Shown: positions 33,791-46,752 of the stretch, piece after piece
Layout: every line of letters starts with the position of its first letter
Position numbering within the stretch: the first letter of the stretch is position 1
NCBI RefSeq assembly: GCF_027887165.1
Contig: NC_077228.1
Span: forward strand, 180,738,697 to 180,802,696
Direction of reading: 5' to 3'
Source of the DNA: Monodelphis domestica
Lineage: Eukaryota > Chordata > Mammalia > Didelphimorphia > Didelphidae
Length of the DNA: 64,000 bases
Notes under the pieces: generated by a model
Told to the model about the DNA's origin: nothing
The model's input: only the letters and a program-made list of their open reading frames with translations
Database searches by the model: none
Made by a program: the position numbers and the translations under genes

Positions 33791-34625
33791 TATAAGTATT
33801 TTTTTTACATTCTTAGTTTGTTTTACTTAGGACTATTTCTTCCTTTACCCTACCCTCACTCTGATGTTCCCTCCTACTTTTTTGTTTTTAGAATTGAAAA
33901 TTTTTAGTTAATTAATTGATTTGCATTCTGCATTCTGATTCAGGCTCTGCCTCTCACCTAGCAGCCATGTCCAGGGACCAAGGAATCTCCCAGGGTCTGC
34001 AATGAGCTCTAACTGGGTTAGTCCATATGACTCTTGGGAAGTGGCCAGAATTCAAGCTTAGAGCAAGGAACATGGAAGGGATAAGATAATACTGCTTACC
34101 TCTTTCCATTTTTTATAGAGAAATAAAGTCACTCTCAAACCAAGGCCAGTGGATACTCTTATGTCTTAGGTTATTGGGCTATAGTATAATTTCACGTTAA
34201 TCTCATTTATTGAGCAAGGCACTGAACACACCAAGATAAGACCAAAATGGTGCCTGCCCAACAGGAATTTATATTCTAATGGAAAGGATAAAGAGTATGC
34301 ATGGACCAGTAAATACAAAACGTAAACAAAGCAATATAGAGTAATTGCAGGAGGGAAAAAGCCCCAAGAACTGGAGAATCTCCAGGAAAGGCTCATGCAG
34401 GAGCTGGCCCCAGAGTTGTGTTTGGAGGAGGTAGGTTCTGCAAGTTGAAGATGAGGAAGGAACACCTGCTCCTTAGGAGAGACAGCCTGTACAAAGATAT
34501 AGAGGCAGGAGCTTGGGATTCAAGTATTATCTCCCTCTCCCCCTGCCCTCCTTCCCCTTCCACAAGTATTCAATTGGCCAAATATGTGAGTGCCTGATGT
34601 TTGGATTTATGGTCATTTATTGCAG

Positions 34626-34762
34626 ATGGTGGAGTTCATGCACCGATGTGCCTCCCACATGCAGGCAATCATTCAGGGATTTTCTTATGATCTGTTGAAG
34701 AGGATTGACTCTCCACAGAGACTCATCTGTAGCCCATCCAGATTTGGCAGCCTGATGCATGG
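34626..34762 (+). CDS. TEX14: TEX14 coding exon 4
   Basis: Encodes residues 140-184 plus two bases of the next codon. The translation starts [20 protein letters not shown] and continues into a KRIDSPQRL segment, matching the TEX14 linker between the ankyrin repeats and the kinase-like domain. The acceptor is TTTATTGCAG and the donor is GG|GTAAGA. The exon is 137 nt. It begins with an in-phase ATG, but this is an internal Met and not a translation start. Confidence 0.92.
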
Positions 34763-35999
34763 GTAAGACCCTTCTAACTAGGGACACAAGTGGCCAGCCA
34801 TCTGTATTAAACCAAAATGGTCAGACAGGGAGGTAATTGCCATTTGGTTGTGCTGAATGATCATACTTGGCCAGTGTGGCAGCAGTTTCCTCTAGTAAAC
34901 TAGTTCTGTTCTAAGATTTCTGAATGTTTATTGTGGTGTTGAGGGGGTAAGGACTGTTTTTCATATGTGAAATTGATCTTAGCTGAGGAGAATAGCATAT
35001 ATAATAATAGAAATCTTGAACAATGATCAGTGGTAAAGGACTCAACTGTTAGCAACAAAGCAAGGTCCCAAGATAACCCCAAGGGACTGGACTCATGAAA
35101 AATGGCACTGGCAGCCAGAGAAGAAGGAACTGTTAGAGTCTGATTGCAGATCAAAGCCATTTTTCACTTTATTTCCTTCATGAGTATTTTGTTGTATGTG
35201 TGATATGTGTCTTCTTTCATGACATGAAGAATATGGAAATATGTATTTCATGACAGCACTGCTATAACCTATATCAGTCTTATTGCTAAGAGGAGGGGGT
35301 AGGAGAGAGAATATAAATTGCAAAGTTTCAGATAATGGTTATAAAAAATTGCTTCTATGTAATTGAAAAAACTTTATAAAGAAATGGTACTTAGAGTGCC
35401 AGGCCTAGAGGCAGAAGGACTCAGGATTAAGTCTTGCCTCTGACATTTAACTACTTATCTGAACAAAATATTGAATTTCTTAGTGCCTTAAGCGCAACTG
35501 ACTCTGAGATTAAAAGTTACAGGCATTGGAAGAAATAGTTTCCTTATCACAAGTTCCTGCAACAATTAAATTAAAGGGCTAGAGTCCAAAAAGGATCCAA
35601 TAAATAATAAATTAATATTTAAAGTCATATTTATTCAATAGTGCAATTACTTGAGAATCCTTTCTTGAGTGAATAGATGAATATTCACAACTTGGTTTGA
35701 GCCCCTCCACGAAGTTAAAATATTATCATTTATTATTATTGCTCTTCCTATTATTTCTTGGTCCCTGGGTGTATTTTTGATAGATAGGGTTATGAAACAG
35801 CTGAGCCATATTACTGTCATTAGGAATTGAATTCAGCTGCTGGAATTTTGTTTCAGGGAAGACTGGATATAGATGCAGAGCAGGAAATTTCATTTTGGTT
35901 TGAAGACTTATAGGAGAACTTTGTAAAAAAAATTATTCATTTATTTTTTTTATCGATTTGGCCTCAATTGAATTATTTTTTAAGTCCTTTTTTTTTTAA
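34763..35999. other. TEX14 intron 4, left part
   Basis: Unassigned AT-rich sequence with a MIR-like scrap at 35390-35470. No gene seen. Confidence 0.5.
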
Positions 36000-36716
36000 G
36001 TTTTGGAAATTTTTATTTAATTAATTAATTTAGAATATTTATTTTTCCATGGTTACAAGATTCTTGTTCTTTCCCTTCCCTGCCCCCACCTCCCTCCCAT
36101 AGCCAATGCACAATTCCATTGGGTTTTACATGTGTCATTGATCAAGATCTATTTCCATATTATTGATATTTGCACTAGCGTGATCATTTAGAGTCTAGTT
36201 CCCCAATCATATCCCCATCAACCCTTTTGATCAAGCCGTTGTTTTTCTTCTGTGTTTCTATTCCCACAATTCTTCCTCTGAATGTGGATGGTGTTCTTTC
36301 TCATAGGTTTCTCAGAATTGTCATGGATCATTGCATTGCTGCTAGTAGAGAAGTCCATTACATTCGATTGTACCACAGGGTATCCATCTCTGTGTACAAT
36401 GTTCTCCTGGTTCTGCTCCTCTCACTCTGCATCAATTCCTGGAGGTTGTTCCAGTTCCCATGTAATTCCTCTAGTTCATTATTCCTTTGAGCAAAATAGT
36501 TTTCCATCACCAACAGATACCACAATTTGTTCAGCCATTCCACAATCAAAGGACACTCCCTTATTTTCCTTTTTTTTTTGGCCACCAAAAAAACCTCAGC
36601 TATGAATATTTTGGTACAAATCTTTTTTCCCTATTATCTCTTTGGGGTATAAACCCAGCAGTTCTATGACTGGATCAAAGGGCAGGCAGTCTTTTAGCAC
36701 CCTTTGGGCATAGTGA
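36000..36716 (-). mobile_element. L1-like 3' end, antisense
   Basis: Reverse complement of the same L1-like 3' region as at 6115-6659 plus the 3' UTR, beginning with T-rich sequence (the reverse A tail). Confidence 0.7.
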
Positions 36717-37532
36717 GGAGAGCTTTTTGAATCAAGACAGTCAATAGTCAACCAGACCAGACTGAGCTATGAAAAATGTGGAAACTTAAAGGGAAGATGA
36801 GAAGACAGTACAGTTACAGTACATAGACACAGGCCCCTAAAGTAGTTCAAAACATTAATGCTTCAAAATGTGGATATTAGAAAAATCAGTGCTGTGTCAT
36901 ATGTTCTACTCTCCTAGTAAGATAACATTTTTGTTTTCTTTGTCCTTTATCCTGAAATGGAAAGAGGACAAAAGCAAATATTTCTTCCTTACCTGTGAGG
37001 GAAGTGCAAAAGCAAAACTTTACTACTTGCATGGATAGATACTGCCAATTAGAAAAATGTGCATGCCAAAAACTGCCCTTTTTGAATCTTCTTGTTTATT
37101 ATTCATCAGAAACCATTCAACAGCTTTGTTTTGGTGTCCGTGATATGCAAAGCAATGAACTGGGCACAGATAATGTGAAGGTATTTTTAAGGTTTAATCT
37201 CTACCTTCAAGAGGACTGACAGTCTAGTTGGGGAGAAAAGACATATGAAGATGTATACATTGGTAGTTTTTTCAATTTTTAAAGTTTTATTGACATATTT
37301 TACTTTTATGTTGCAAACATTTATAGATTATCCCTATTCCATGAGAGATCTCTTCTTTTCTTTCTTTTTTATCATACAAAACACACTTCCATATTGGTCA
37401 TTATTGTAAGAGCACAGTCATGCAAAACCAAAACCATAAATGTACTGATGTGAAAGATAATATGTTTTGATCCACAGCAATCCGACTCCAACAATTCTTT
37501 CTCTGGAGGTGGATAACATCAGGATTTTTTTT

Positions 37533-37702
37533 AAAAACTCCTGCCTTCTGTCCTAGTAGCAATTCTAATATAGAAGAATGGCAAGAGCTAGGCATTAAGA
37601 ATAAATGACTTTGCTAGGGTCACACAGCTAGAAAGTTTCTGAGTCTAGATTTGAACCCAGGTCCTCCTGACTCTCTATCCTCTGTGATATCTAGCTGCCC
37701 CA
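37533..37702 (-). mobile_element. CORE-SINE, diverged
   Basis: Antisense GGTCACACAGCTAG and ATCTAGCTGCCCC. It is shorter and older than most copies here. Confidence 0.65.
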
Positions 37703-38151
37703 GGAATTAGGAGATCTTATTAAGAGCCCCAGCTTTGGCTCTAATTTCCTGAGTTGAATATTTCATTCTACTCTATGAACCTCAGCTAGTTCCTTAAATT
37801 TAAGAATTCAGTTCAACAGATGCCTGCTGTACCAGATCCTGGAAGAGATGCCAGACTTAGATAAGATAATTCTTGGCCTTTATAGAGCATATAGCCTAGG
37901 AGGAGAACTGTGACTCATGCAAAAATAACTATGACCTAAATAAGCACATACTATAAACAGTGCATACCCTTTGATTCAGTAATACCACTACTGTGTCTAT
38001 ATTCCAAAGAGATTTAAAAAATGAGAAAGGACCTACTTGTATAAAAAGATTTATGACTGTTCTTTTTGTGGTGGCAAAGAATTAGAAACTAAAGGGATAT
38101 CCATCAATTGGGGAATGGCTAAACAAATTGTTGTATATGATAGTATATAGT

Positions 38152-39853
38152 AGTAGTCTCTCGGTGACCGAGAATGACTATTGTCTTTGTGCAGTTTCAT
38201 CTATGGTGTACCCTCATGTGGCTTTGGAGTCCAAAGGCTGAGGTGCAGAGTTTGTGGCACATGGGGCCTGGGACGCCAGTTGTTACGGGAGGCGCGGTTG
38301 TGGCCTGGTGTCGGCGTTCACGCGCAGCGGCAAGACGTCAACGTCGCTCATCTTCAAAGTTGGCGGTGGCATGGTTAATGTGGGTTCACCAGCTGCTTCT
38401 GTCAGAGGCAGCGAGTTCTAGTTGCTTTGGTGTCATGCCAGCCCACTTCAAGTTGGACTTTAGCTGATCCTTGAATCTTTTCTTTGGTCGGCCTTGTTTC
38501 CTGAGTCCAGCTGACAGTTCACCATAGAATACCTGTCTTGGTATTCGCTGTGGGTCCATGCGGACGACATGTCCAGACCATCGTAGCTGGGCTTTGAGGA
38601 CCAGGACTTCGATGCTGGTGGAGTTGGCTCTGTCGAGGACTGCCTGGTTGATGATTCGGTCCTGCCATCGGATCCTCATGATTGACCGGAGAGAGCGTTG
38701 GTGGAATTGCTCCAGCTGTTTCATGTGCTTCCGGTACAGTGTCCATGTCTCACAACCGTACAGGAGCGAGCTGAGGACCACTGCGTTGTACACTTTGAGC
38801 TTTGTCACCGTGCTTACACCGCTGTGTGGGAGGACTTTGGAGCGCAGCCGCCTGAGTGCCTGGCTGGCCTTTTGGATCCTGGCATTAATCTCGTGGTCTA
38901 GGAACCCATCGTTGGCGATGGTGCTGCCCAGGTACTTGAAAGTGTTGACGTTGGAAAGCTGCGTGCCGTCGATTGTAATGCACGGCTGGTTCGTTGGCCT
39001 CCCTGGTGCTGGTTGGACCAGCACCTCTGTTTTGCTGAGGCTGATAGTCAGGCCAAACAGTTTTGTTGCGGTGGAGAACCTGTCCACAATGGTTTGGAGA
39101 CGATTTTCTTGGTGGGCCATGAGAGCACAGTCATCGGCAAAGAGAGCTTCCAGGATGAGTCTCTCTGTTGTCTTTGTTTTTGCAGTCAGGTGGCGAAGAT
39201 CAAATAGTGAGCCATCCAGTCGGTATTTGATGTAGACGCCCAAGTCTAGATCCATCACAGCATGTTGTAATACTTGAGTGAAGGATAGGTTGAATAGTAC
39301 CGGAGTGAGGACACAGCCTGGTTTCACACCATTGGAGATGTTGAAGCCATCGGAAGTCTCTCCACCGGATAGGACTTCCCCTGTCATGTCGACATGAAAG
39401 AGCTGGATCAGTCTGACAAATTTTGCTGGACAACCGAGCTTGCTAAGGATCACCCACAATGCGTCCCTGTTCACTGTGTCGAACGCCTTCGTCAGGTCTA
39501 TGAAGACAATGTAGAGACTCAGGTTCTGCTCAAGGCCTTTTTCCTGCATTTGCCTCACCGTGAAGACCATGTCGATGGTGCTACGATCTGGTCGGAAGCC
39601 ACATTGTGATTCAGGCAGGTTCTGCTCTGAAACAGATGACAGGAGTCTGTTGAGTATAACATGGGTGAGGATCTTTCCGGCAGTAGAGAGTAGTGAGATG
39701 CCTCTGTAGTTGTCACAGGCTGCTTGTGAGCCTTTGTTCTTGTATAGGGCTACGATGGAGGCATCTCTGAGTTCTGGGGGCATGTCTTCCTCTTCCCATA
39801 TGCTGGTCAGCACTATGTGGAGTGCCTGGAGCGCCTTTCCATTTAAGGCCTTG
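38152..39853 (-). mobile_element. RTE-like non-LTR retrotransposon, copy 2, 5'-truncated
   Basis: Closely matches copy 1 over its 3' half. It is inserted antisense in an L1-like element between TATAGT repeats (38146-38151 and 39854-39859). The endonuclease is missing and the RT is retained. Confidence 0.8.
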
Positions 39854-39978
39854 TATAGTGATGGAATGCTATATCGTGCTGTAAGGAATGATGAACAGGA
39901 TGATTTCAGGAAGAACTGGGAAGACCCACATGAACTGATGCAGAGTAAAATAAGCAGAACCAGGAGAACATTGTACAC
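38386..39978 (-). CDS. RTE-like reverse transcriptase ORF, 530 aa
   Basis: The longest ORF in the window. About the first 40 residues come from the antisense of the flanking L1, so the ATG at 39978 is a chance start. Retrotransposon sequence begins around LYKALNGKALQALHI. RT motifs in order are DNYRGISLLST, SQCGFRPDRSTIDMVF, FIDLTKAFDTVNRDALW, NGVKPGCVLTPVLF and the catalytic FADDCALM (near 39120). A C-terminal block includes QLRWSGHV and GRPKKRFKDQLK. The frame stops at TGA 38386-38388, where copy 1 reads Arg and continues for about 15 codons. It lacks the endonuclease, so it is not autonomous. Confidence 0.75.
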   Translation of the reverse strand: MYNVLLVLLILLCISSCGSSQFFLKSSCSSFLTARYSIPSLYKALNGKALQALHIVLTSIWEEEDMPPELRDASIVALYKNKGSQAACDNYRGISLLSTAGKILTHVILNRLLSSVSEQNLPESQCGFRPDRSTIDMVFTVRQMQEKGLEQNLSLYIVFIDLTKAFDTVNRDALWVILSKLGCPAKFVRLIQLFHVDMTGEVLSGGETSDGFNISNGVKPGCVLTPVLFNLSFTQVLQHAVMDLDLGVYIKYRLDGSLFDLRHLTAKTKTTERLILEALFADDCALMAHQENRLQTIVDRFSTATKLFGLTISLSKTEVLVQPAPGRPTNQPCITIDGTQLSNVNTFKYLGSTIANDGFLDHEINARIQKASQALRRLRSKVLPHSGVSTVTKLKVYNAVVLSSLLYGCETWTLYRKHMKQLEQFHQRSLRSIMRIRWQDRIINQAVLDRANSTSIEVLVLKAQLRWSGHVVRMDPQRIPRQVFYGELSAGLRKQGRPKKRFKDQLKSNLKWAGMTPKQLELAASDRSSW

Positions 39979-40379
39979 AGTAACAGCAATACTGTGGAAT
40001 GATCAAATGTGATAGACTTTGCTATTAACAGCAATACAATAATAATAATCCAGGACAATTTTGAGGGACTTATGACAAAGAATGCTATCTACCTCTAGAT
40101 ACATGTATAACCCAGATTGAATTGCCTTCCAGCTCTGGGATGGGGGAGGGAGGGAAGAAAAAAGGGAGACAATTTGGATCATATAACTTCAGAAAACTTA
40201 TTTCGAAATTTGTTATTGCATGTAATTGGTAAAGTAAAAGAAAAATTTAAATAAGCACTTAAGAAATATGTAAGCAAGGTGCTGTCTGACATTGGAAAGG
40301 TTCATTACCAGCTGAGGGACCTCAGGAAAGACTTGATCAAGCTTGTGGCATCGGATTGGACCTAGAAAGGGCTAGTCAG

Positions 40380-42780
40380 GATAGAGGGGGAAAGCACAGT
40401 GAACAAGCAGCAGGAACAAGGGCATGAGATGGAGAGGATTGATGCCTCTTGTGAAGGGACAAGTGACTACTTGGTTCCTATTTGGCCAGAACACAAAATT
40501 CATTGAGAGGAGTAATATGAGAATAAAAAACTGCAAAGAGAGTAGCCAAGCAAGCCTATGGAGGGAAGCCTCTGATTATCAGATTTGAATTTTACTTAAT
40601 AGTGTATGGTTTTGAGCAGAGGAATAATATAATCTGCTCTTAACATGAGAAAGATAAGTGTGAAGACCTGATAGGAGAGGGGAGAGAGATGGTGGAGGCA
40701 TTAGGTTCTTGTAATAAACTAGGCAAGTGACAGTGAGGGCCTGTCCTAAGATTTTGGCAGTGGGGATATAGGAGAGGTGAAAGATATGAGAAATGACACC
40801 AAGAAGGGGTTGACAAGATTTGATACCTGGAGGTGAGATGTAAGGGAAAGAGGAGAGTCAATATCAGTAGTTTTTAACATAGACCAGGTGCAACTAATGG
40901 AACTGTTGAAATCAGAAGGAGGAACAAATTTAGGGAAGAAGCCAGTAATCTTTGTTACAAACATAGAGGTGCCAGTAGGAAATTCAGATAGCAATGTCCT
41001 TTAGAAAGACTTGGAAATGTGAGTGTAGATTTTGGAAATATGGTCAAAATTGGAGCCGATAGATTTGAAAGTCATCTGCAAATTAGTGAAAGTTGAAGCC
41101 CTTGATATGCATGTGACTTTTAGGGGAGAAAATAGAAAAGAGAACAAGGCCAAGTACAGAGCTGTAGGCAACAAATCTCAACTCTTGGGATGATGACAAG
41201 GAGCAATTGAAGGAGACATAGAAGGGCTCTAGAGAGAACCAGCAGAGTATTTGTTACTTGGAAAGGCAAAAAAAAAAGAGAGAATATTCAAGAACATATG
41301 ATCAGCTGTCAAAAATTCCAGAGGATGAACAATGAAAAGGCCTTTGGATCTGGTGATCAGCCAGTCATTGATCACTCTGAAGAAAGCAATTTGAATAGCA
41401 TAGTAGAGTCAGAACCCAGAATTGTGAGGAGCTGGGGAAGAGTAGAAGGTCCAGAAAAGGGGGCATCAAATAGAGATCACTTTTTCAAGAAGTTTGACAA
41501 TGAAAGCGTATTGAGGTATAGAAGGGAAATGGATAGGGTAGAAGGGTGAAGTGAATCCTTTTCTAAGGCTTAGGGAGAAGAACTGATAGACTTGTCAGGT
41601 AGAGGGGGAAGAGGCCAGAGATGAGGAGGGTGTGGTAGCAGGAGGAAAAAAAGTCATGAGACCACACAGAAATGTTAAAGTCATCATAGAGAACCATCAG
41701 AGAAAGTTGCGCATGTTCATTAAGACTAGCTTCTTACTGGTCAGTCTTCATTACACTCAGGGATATCTCTTCCTCCAACACAGGAAAGAAGAAAGAAAGA
41801 CTGATGATATTGAGAAGTTTTGAGGAGTGGAGGTGAGGAAACTCCTCTTGTTAGTGAAGTGGGAAGCTGTCATCTGCTCTCATAATAAGGGATGCTGTTT
41901 GAGTCTTGAGAAAGGAGAAGGTTTGGAATGGTTGCTGAAGGGAACAAAATAGGGAGTCAGGAAGGGTGGGATGAAACAGTTGTCAGCAATATGAGGTTAC
42001 ACACCATAAATTTGTGGGATTTTCCCAAACCTATGTTTTCATTAATAGAAGTAATTTTCAAAGTGGAGATTCCATCAGGACAAATCATCAACTTGTCTAT
42101 TACTTATGGTCTTAGAGAGTTTCTTGGGACAATGAGCAGCTAAGTGAAAGAGTCTTCTGTCTGCCCTGTCTCACTGCCTGTTGGCATAAATTTATAGAGG
42201 ACGGAATCATCTTATTATATGACTTCCTTTCGTTATACTCAGCCTTGGAAGCAGGAATGACGGTGAAGATGAGTGATGAGATTTATTGAGATTAATAACA
42301 GCAAAAAAGTCTGAGGAATGACAGGAATTTCTACAGCAATGAATTAAAGTAGAAAACCATGGGGTCAAACATGACTATGGTAGTGAGTGAAACCTTTGAG
42401 AAGAAGAAAGGTTAAGTGACAAGAAGTCAAGAAGAGGGTAGAGAACTACTCAGTGTCAGAGAAGGGAGAGAAATGGAAGCTTACAAGATTGTGGAATTTC
42501 AGAATTAAGGATCTTTGAGATAAGGCACTTCTGTGACAGGGTGAAGGATAAGGGTGTTAATGATGGTTTCCAGCTAAAAAGTGATGGAGAAGGGAGTTGA
42601 AAATAAAGAATTAAGGAGTCAGATCGATATAGGCATGGGGAAATCAGGATCTTGTTCAGAGATTTAACAGCCCAGACTGACTCCATGTGGAGGGAACAAA
42701 CTTCATTGTAAGAGACGATAGTAATGGAGTGGCTAGTAAAAGAAACAAGCAAGGTAAAGCTAGGAAAGGGTGTGGGTGTT
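40380..42780 (-). repeat. Ancient LINE remnant, probably L2-type, antisense
   Basis: A/G-rich sequence whose wording (GGTGATCAGCCAGTCATTGA, GAGAACAAGGCCAAGTACAG) resembles reversed L2-type ORF2 found across mammals. It is heavily decayed; boundaries are approximate and no gene was seen. Confidence 0.35.
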
Positions 42781-43692
42781 CAGAAATGGTTTTGTGTTGA
42801 TTAGTTACTAAGGAAGGGTCATTTGTTTAGGTGGTTGTTACTCTATCATTCCCAAGGAATTGATGTCACTTTACCCATGGTTCACCTTGTTTCTCCACTG
42901 GGGGGCCAGGATGAAAACCCCAATGCAAATGGATGCTAATGATATGCTAAACACCCTGGGGTGATTCTGCACCGACTCCAAAGGAAGGAAAGTCTTTAGT
43001 TTGCTTTGCCTCTGCTGATTGGCCAGTTTTAGAGCTCCTGCCTACATCCTTATAACATCCATATACCAGTCTGCATACATGGCAACCCATATCAATAAGA
43101 TGTGGTAGGAGTTGTCAGCATGAATGAATATTAAAATGCCTGAGTCTAATGCAAAAGCTAGTGTGGAAAGACCATGGACAGGCCAGATGCTAAAATTGAA
43201 GAGAAAGGTGGGAAAATGAGCTGGAGATTGGTAGGTGACAACATTGAAGGCTTTCTGAAAAGTGACATAAGAAGATTGCAAGGTCTTAGAAGAAGAAAAG
43301 GATTTTAGTAGAGGTTCTTAACCTTTTTTGTGTTATAACCCTCTTTGGTAATCCGACGAAGCCTATGGACCCTTTCTTATAACAATGCTTTTGAATGCAA
43401 AAAATACATAGGATTACAGAAGAAATCAAAAGTCAGGGGAAATGAAAATGCCATTTTTTTCCCTCAATTCACAAACCTTATTAAATCTATAACCCCCAAC
43501 TTAAGCATCCATGCAGTACAGGAATGTCCTGGAAGTGGTAGCAGGGAGTATCAAATGAGTGGGTGGGACATTTTGTGTGCAAAGGGAATGATATGTATGG
43601 GAAGTGGTATTAGAATTGGATAGCCAGGAAACTTCCTCCTGGAGCATTTCTTAGGATGCAGATGACTAATCTTATTTTTTCAACATTTTTAG

Positions 43693-43774
43693 AAACCCTG
43701 ACAACTCCCCTAATCGCCTGCTCAAACCTGGAGTTGTTTCTTCCAAAAACATCTACAGCTTTGGTTTTGGGAAG
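43693..43774 (+). CDS. TEX14: TEX14 coding exon 5
   Basis: A short exon encoding residues 185-212. After the split Gly codon it reads [20 protein letters not shown], then YSFGFGK. This is the region just before the N-lobe of the kinase-like domain and ends in a glycine-containing segment. The acceptor is CAACATTTTTAG, which is weak in C but T-rich, and the donor is AAG|GTAAGG. The exon is 82 nt, ends in phase 0 and has no disruption. It follows an 8.9-kb intron full of LINE sequence. Confidence 0.92.
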
Positions 43775-43819
43775 GTAAGGTGTTAAAATTGACAAACTGC
43801 TGGTAAGGGCAGTTGCTTT

Positions 43820-44022
43820 CGGGGACAGTTAAGTAGAACAGTAGATAGAACACCAGGCCTGGAGATGGGAGGACATGGGTTCAAATTTGGCCTCAGACAC
43901 TTCTTAGCTGTGTGACCTAGGGCAAATCACTTAACCCCCATTGCCTAGCCCTTGCTGCTCTTCTGCCTTGGAACCAATACATAGTATTGATTCTAAGACA
44001 GAAGGGAAGGGTTAAAAAAAAA
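43820..44022 (+). mobile_element. CORE-SINE, adjacent to TEX14 exon 5
   Basis: GGGGACAGTTAAGTAGAACA through GACAGAAGGGAAGGGTTAAA. It starts about 45 bp after the exon 5 donor. Confidence 0.8.
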
Positions 44023-44319
44023 GAAAGAAAATTATTTTGACACATTTGTGGAGGATGGATTCATATATCTAGGTGTCTTAAATCTATAAGACGGACCAGG
44101 ATGAAGTTTATTGGGGACTAGAAAAGGCTCTACAAGACAACAGCAGCTTTTAAAAATCTTCTAACTCTTTGAGCTCCTGATTCCACTCCCAAATCCATTT
44201 GCCTACTAACTTTAGAAAATGATCATGTCTCTATTATATATGTCCTCATTAATCTCTCCATACTTGAAAACCTCTTTTTTTTCACCCATTCTCCCATCTT
44301 TTCTCATAGGAAGAGGTGT

Positions 44320-45110
44320 CCCTCCTCCTTTCCAAAACTAACCCCCTTTACTTGAACCTTTGATCCATCACTTGATTTCCACACTCTCTCTGTCTCTTTC
44401 ATGCTTTCCCTGTCATCTTCATTCCCTTGCTTCCCACTTACATTTTCAGCACTCAATCTTAAAAACTTTTCCTTATCTGCCTACTACATTTTGAGTTTGT
44501 CTATTATCTTAGTTCTCATTCACTGCTAAGCTCCTAGAAAAAGTAGTCAGTCCCTGTTCCCCATACTTCCTTACCTCTCAGACTCGATTCCCTGACATTT
44601 GGTTTATAGATCCACTCTTCTGCCATCTTCAAAAAATCCAGTGACTCCTTCATTGCCAAATTTGATGGCATTTTCTCAAACTTAATCTATTTGGAACTTT
44701 CCACAGCATTTAGCACTGTTGATAATCCCCTCCTTGATTGTAGCATAAAATGCAAAATTCTTAGCCTGGAATAGAAACTATTCCTCATTCTGGCTGTCCC
44801 CTATGTTTCCAGTCCTAGTTCATATTATCCATACCCTTTCTATTCACATGCTGGCTGCTTCTCATTGGTAACATTCCATTTCCTGGATCTCTTAATCTTT
44901 GCCCAAGTGCATGGCATGGACTTCTTCCCCTCCTCATGGGACCCTCAGTTCCCTTCAAAGCGAAGCATTTCTTGACCATTCTCCCTACCCTTAGAAATAA
45001 CTTTCTATTACTTTGAGTTTTCTTAATTGAGCCCAGGATACATAAATCCCTTGAGGGGAGGAGGTTTCATTTTTGTCTTTTTATCTCTAGCACATGGTTT
45101 TGAACTGAGT
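44320..45110 (+). repeat. L2-type LINE, ORF end and 3' UTR remnant
   Basis: Degenerate coding text (a run reading roughly STAF-TVDN near 44700-44730), then CCCTTGAGGGGAGGAGGTTT and CTCTAGCACATGGTTTTGAA. The frame is not open. Confidence 0.5.
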
Positions 45111-45493
45111 TGTTTATTATTATTATTATTATACATTTTGGAGTTTTTTTAAATCAAGACTCACAAAAGAGAATCTTTAGATGTGTTAGAAAAGATATTT
45201 TGGACTCTTCAAAAAAAAAACCACTATTAGGAAATGTTGAAATAGAGGGAAGTTATCAATTCATCCCTTCATGAAGGTGGGAAGTCCACAGGTGTTACAT
45301 ATTACACATATTTCACAGTGTGTGGACAAGTTGTATTGACTTTTCTTTCTAAAAAATACTATTTATTCTATTAGGTGACTCTGGGAAGAGAAGGGCGAAG
45401 GACACTTGGGATAACTATGATGATGTCAGAAACAAATCATTGATAAAAGCTAATTAAAAACAAACAAAAAAGAAGTAGGGGAAGTATAGTGAG

Positions 45494-45670
45494 ACAGTGT
45501 GGCATAGTAGAAAGAGAACTGAATTGGAAGTTGAGGAGCTGGCTTCAAATCTCAACTGCCATTTACAGGCTGTGAGATCTTGGACAATCACATCCCTCTC
45601 TGGTCCCTAGTTTCCTCAGCCATTAGATGACTTTGAAGGTCCCTTCCATCTCTAAACCTGGCCTCATGTT
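45494..45670 (+). repeat. MIR-like remnant before TEX14 exon 6
   Basis: GTGTGGCATAGTAGAAAGAG, GGCTTCAAATCTCAAC, GTTTCCTCAGCCATTAG. Confidence 0.55.
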
Positions 45671-45700
45671 TTTTATTGTATTAGTCCCTAAACCATATAA

Positions 45701-45910
<210 letters not shown>

Positions 45911-46159
45911 TAAGTCAAAATGTGCCTAGTGTCTACTCTGGACATTTGCTCCCCAAATTGTAGAAGATTGAGTTATCCTCAATGAATTATCTACAGATCT
46001 TTCTTAAACTTTGGATGTTTCTATGCAAGCATGAGAAAGCTCATTTCTTATGAAAACATTATTGTCATCTATCTAGGCAAAGTATTGATCTTCTTATTTT
46101 GTAGAATCCCAGATCATTATCTTTTCCTGTTACCTATCAAATCCAGCATAAGTAGTAAT

Positions 46160-46752
46160 GGTGAAAATAGGTCAAGATATTGGCAAAAAAATTTGAAAAT
46201 GAGGGAGTGTCCCTCGAATGGGGAATGGCTGAACAAATTGTGGTATATGATGGTGATGGAATACTATTGTGCTGAAAGGAATAATAAATTGAAGGGATTC
46301 CATGTGAACTGGAATAACCTCCAGAAATTGATGCAGAGTGAAAGGAGCAGAACCAGGAGAACATTGTACACAGAGATGGATAAATTGTGGCATAATCAAA
46401 TATAGCAGACTTTGCTACTGGCAGCAATGCAATGATCCAGGATGATTCTGAGGGACTTATGAGAAAGAAAGCTAACCATATGCAGAGAAAGAACTGTGGG
46501 AGCAGAACTACAGAAGAAAAACATATGATCTATCACATAGTTCAATATGGATATGATTAAGATTTTGATATTAAAAGATCACTCTATTGCAAATATGAAT
46601 AATATGGAAATAGGTTTTGAACAATGATACATGTTCATTGTAGAACTGCTTGTCAGCTCTGGGGGTGGGGGGTAGGAGGGAAGAGCTGGAAGAGGGAATG
46701 ATCATGAATTATGTAACCATGGGGAAAATATTCTAAATTAAAAAAAAGATAT
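46160..46752 (+). mobile_element. L1-like 3' end
   Basis: Contains TCGAATGGGGAATGGCTGAA, GATGGAATACTATTGTGCTG, GATGCAGAGTGAAAGGAGCA and an A-rich tail AATTAAAAAAAAGAT. Confidence 0.75.

Larger units (their letters stand above)
37960..40245 (+). mobile_element. L1-like 3' end interrupted by RTE copy 2
   Basis: The left part (37960-38151) reads TTTTTGTGGTGGCAAAGAAT and CAATTGGGGAATGGCT. The right part (39854-40245) continues with GATGGAATGCTAT through to an A-rich end. The two halves fit other L1-like copies here. Confidence 0.7.
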
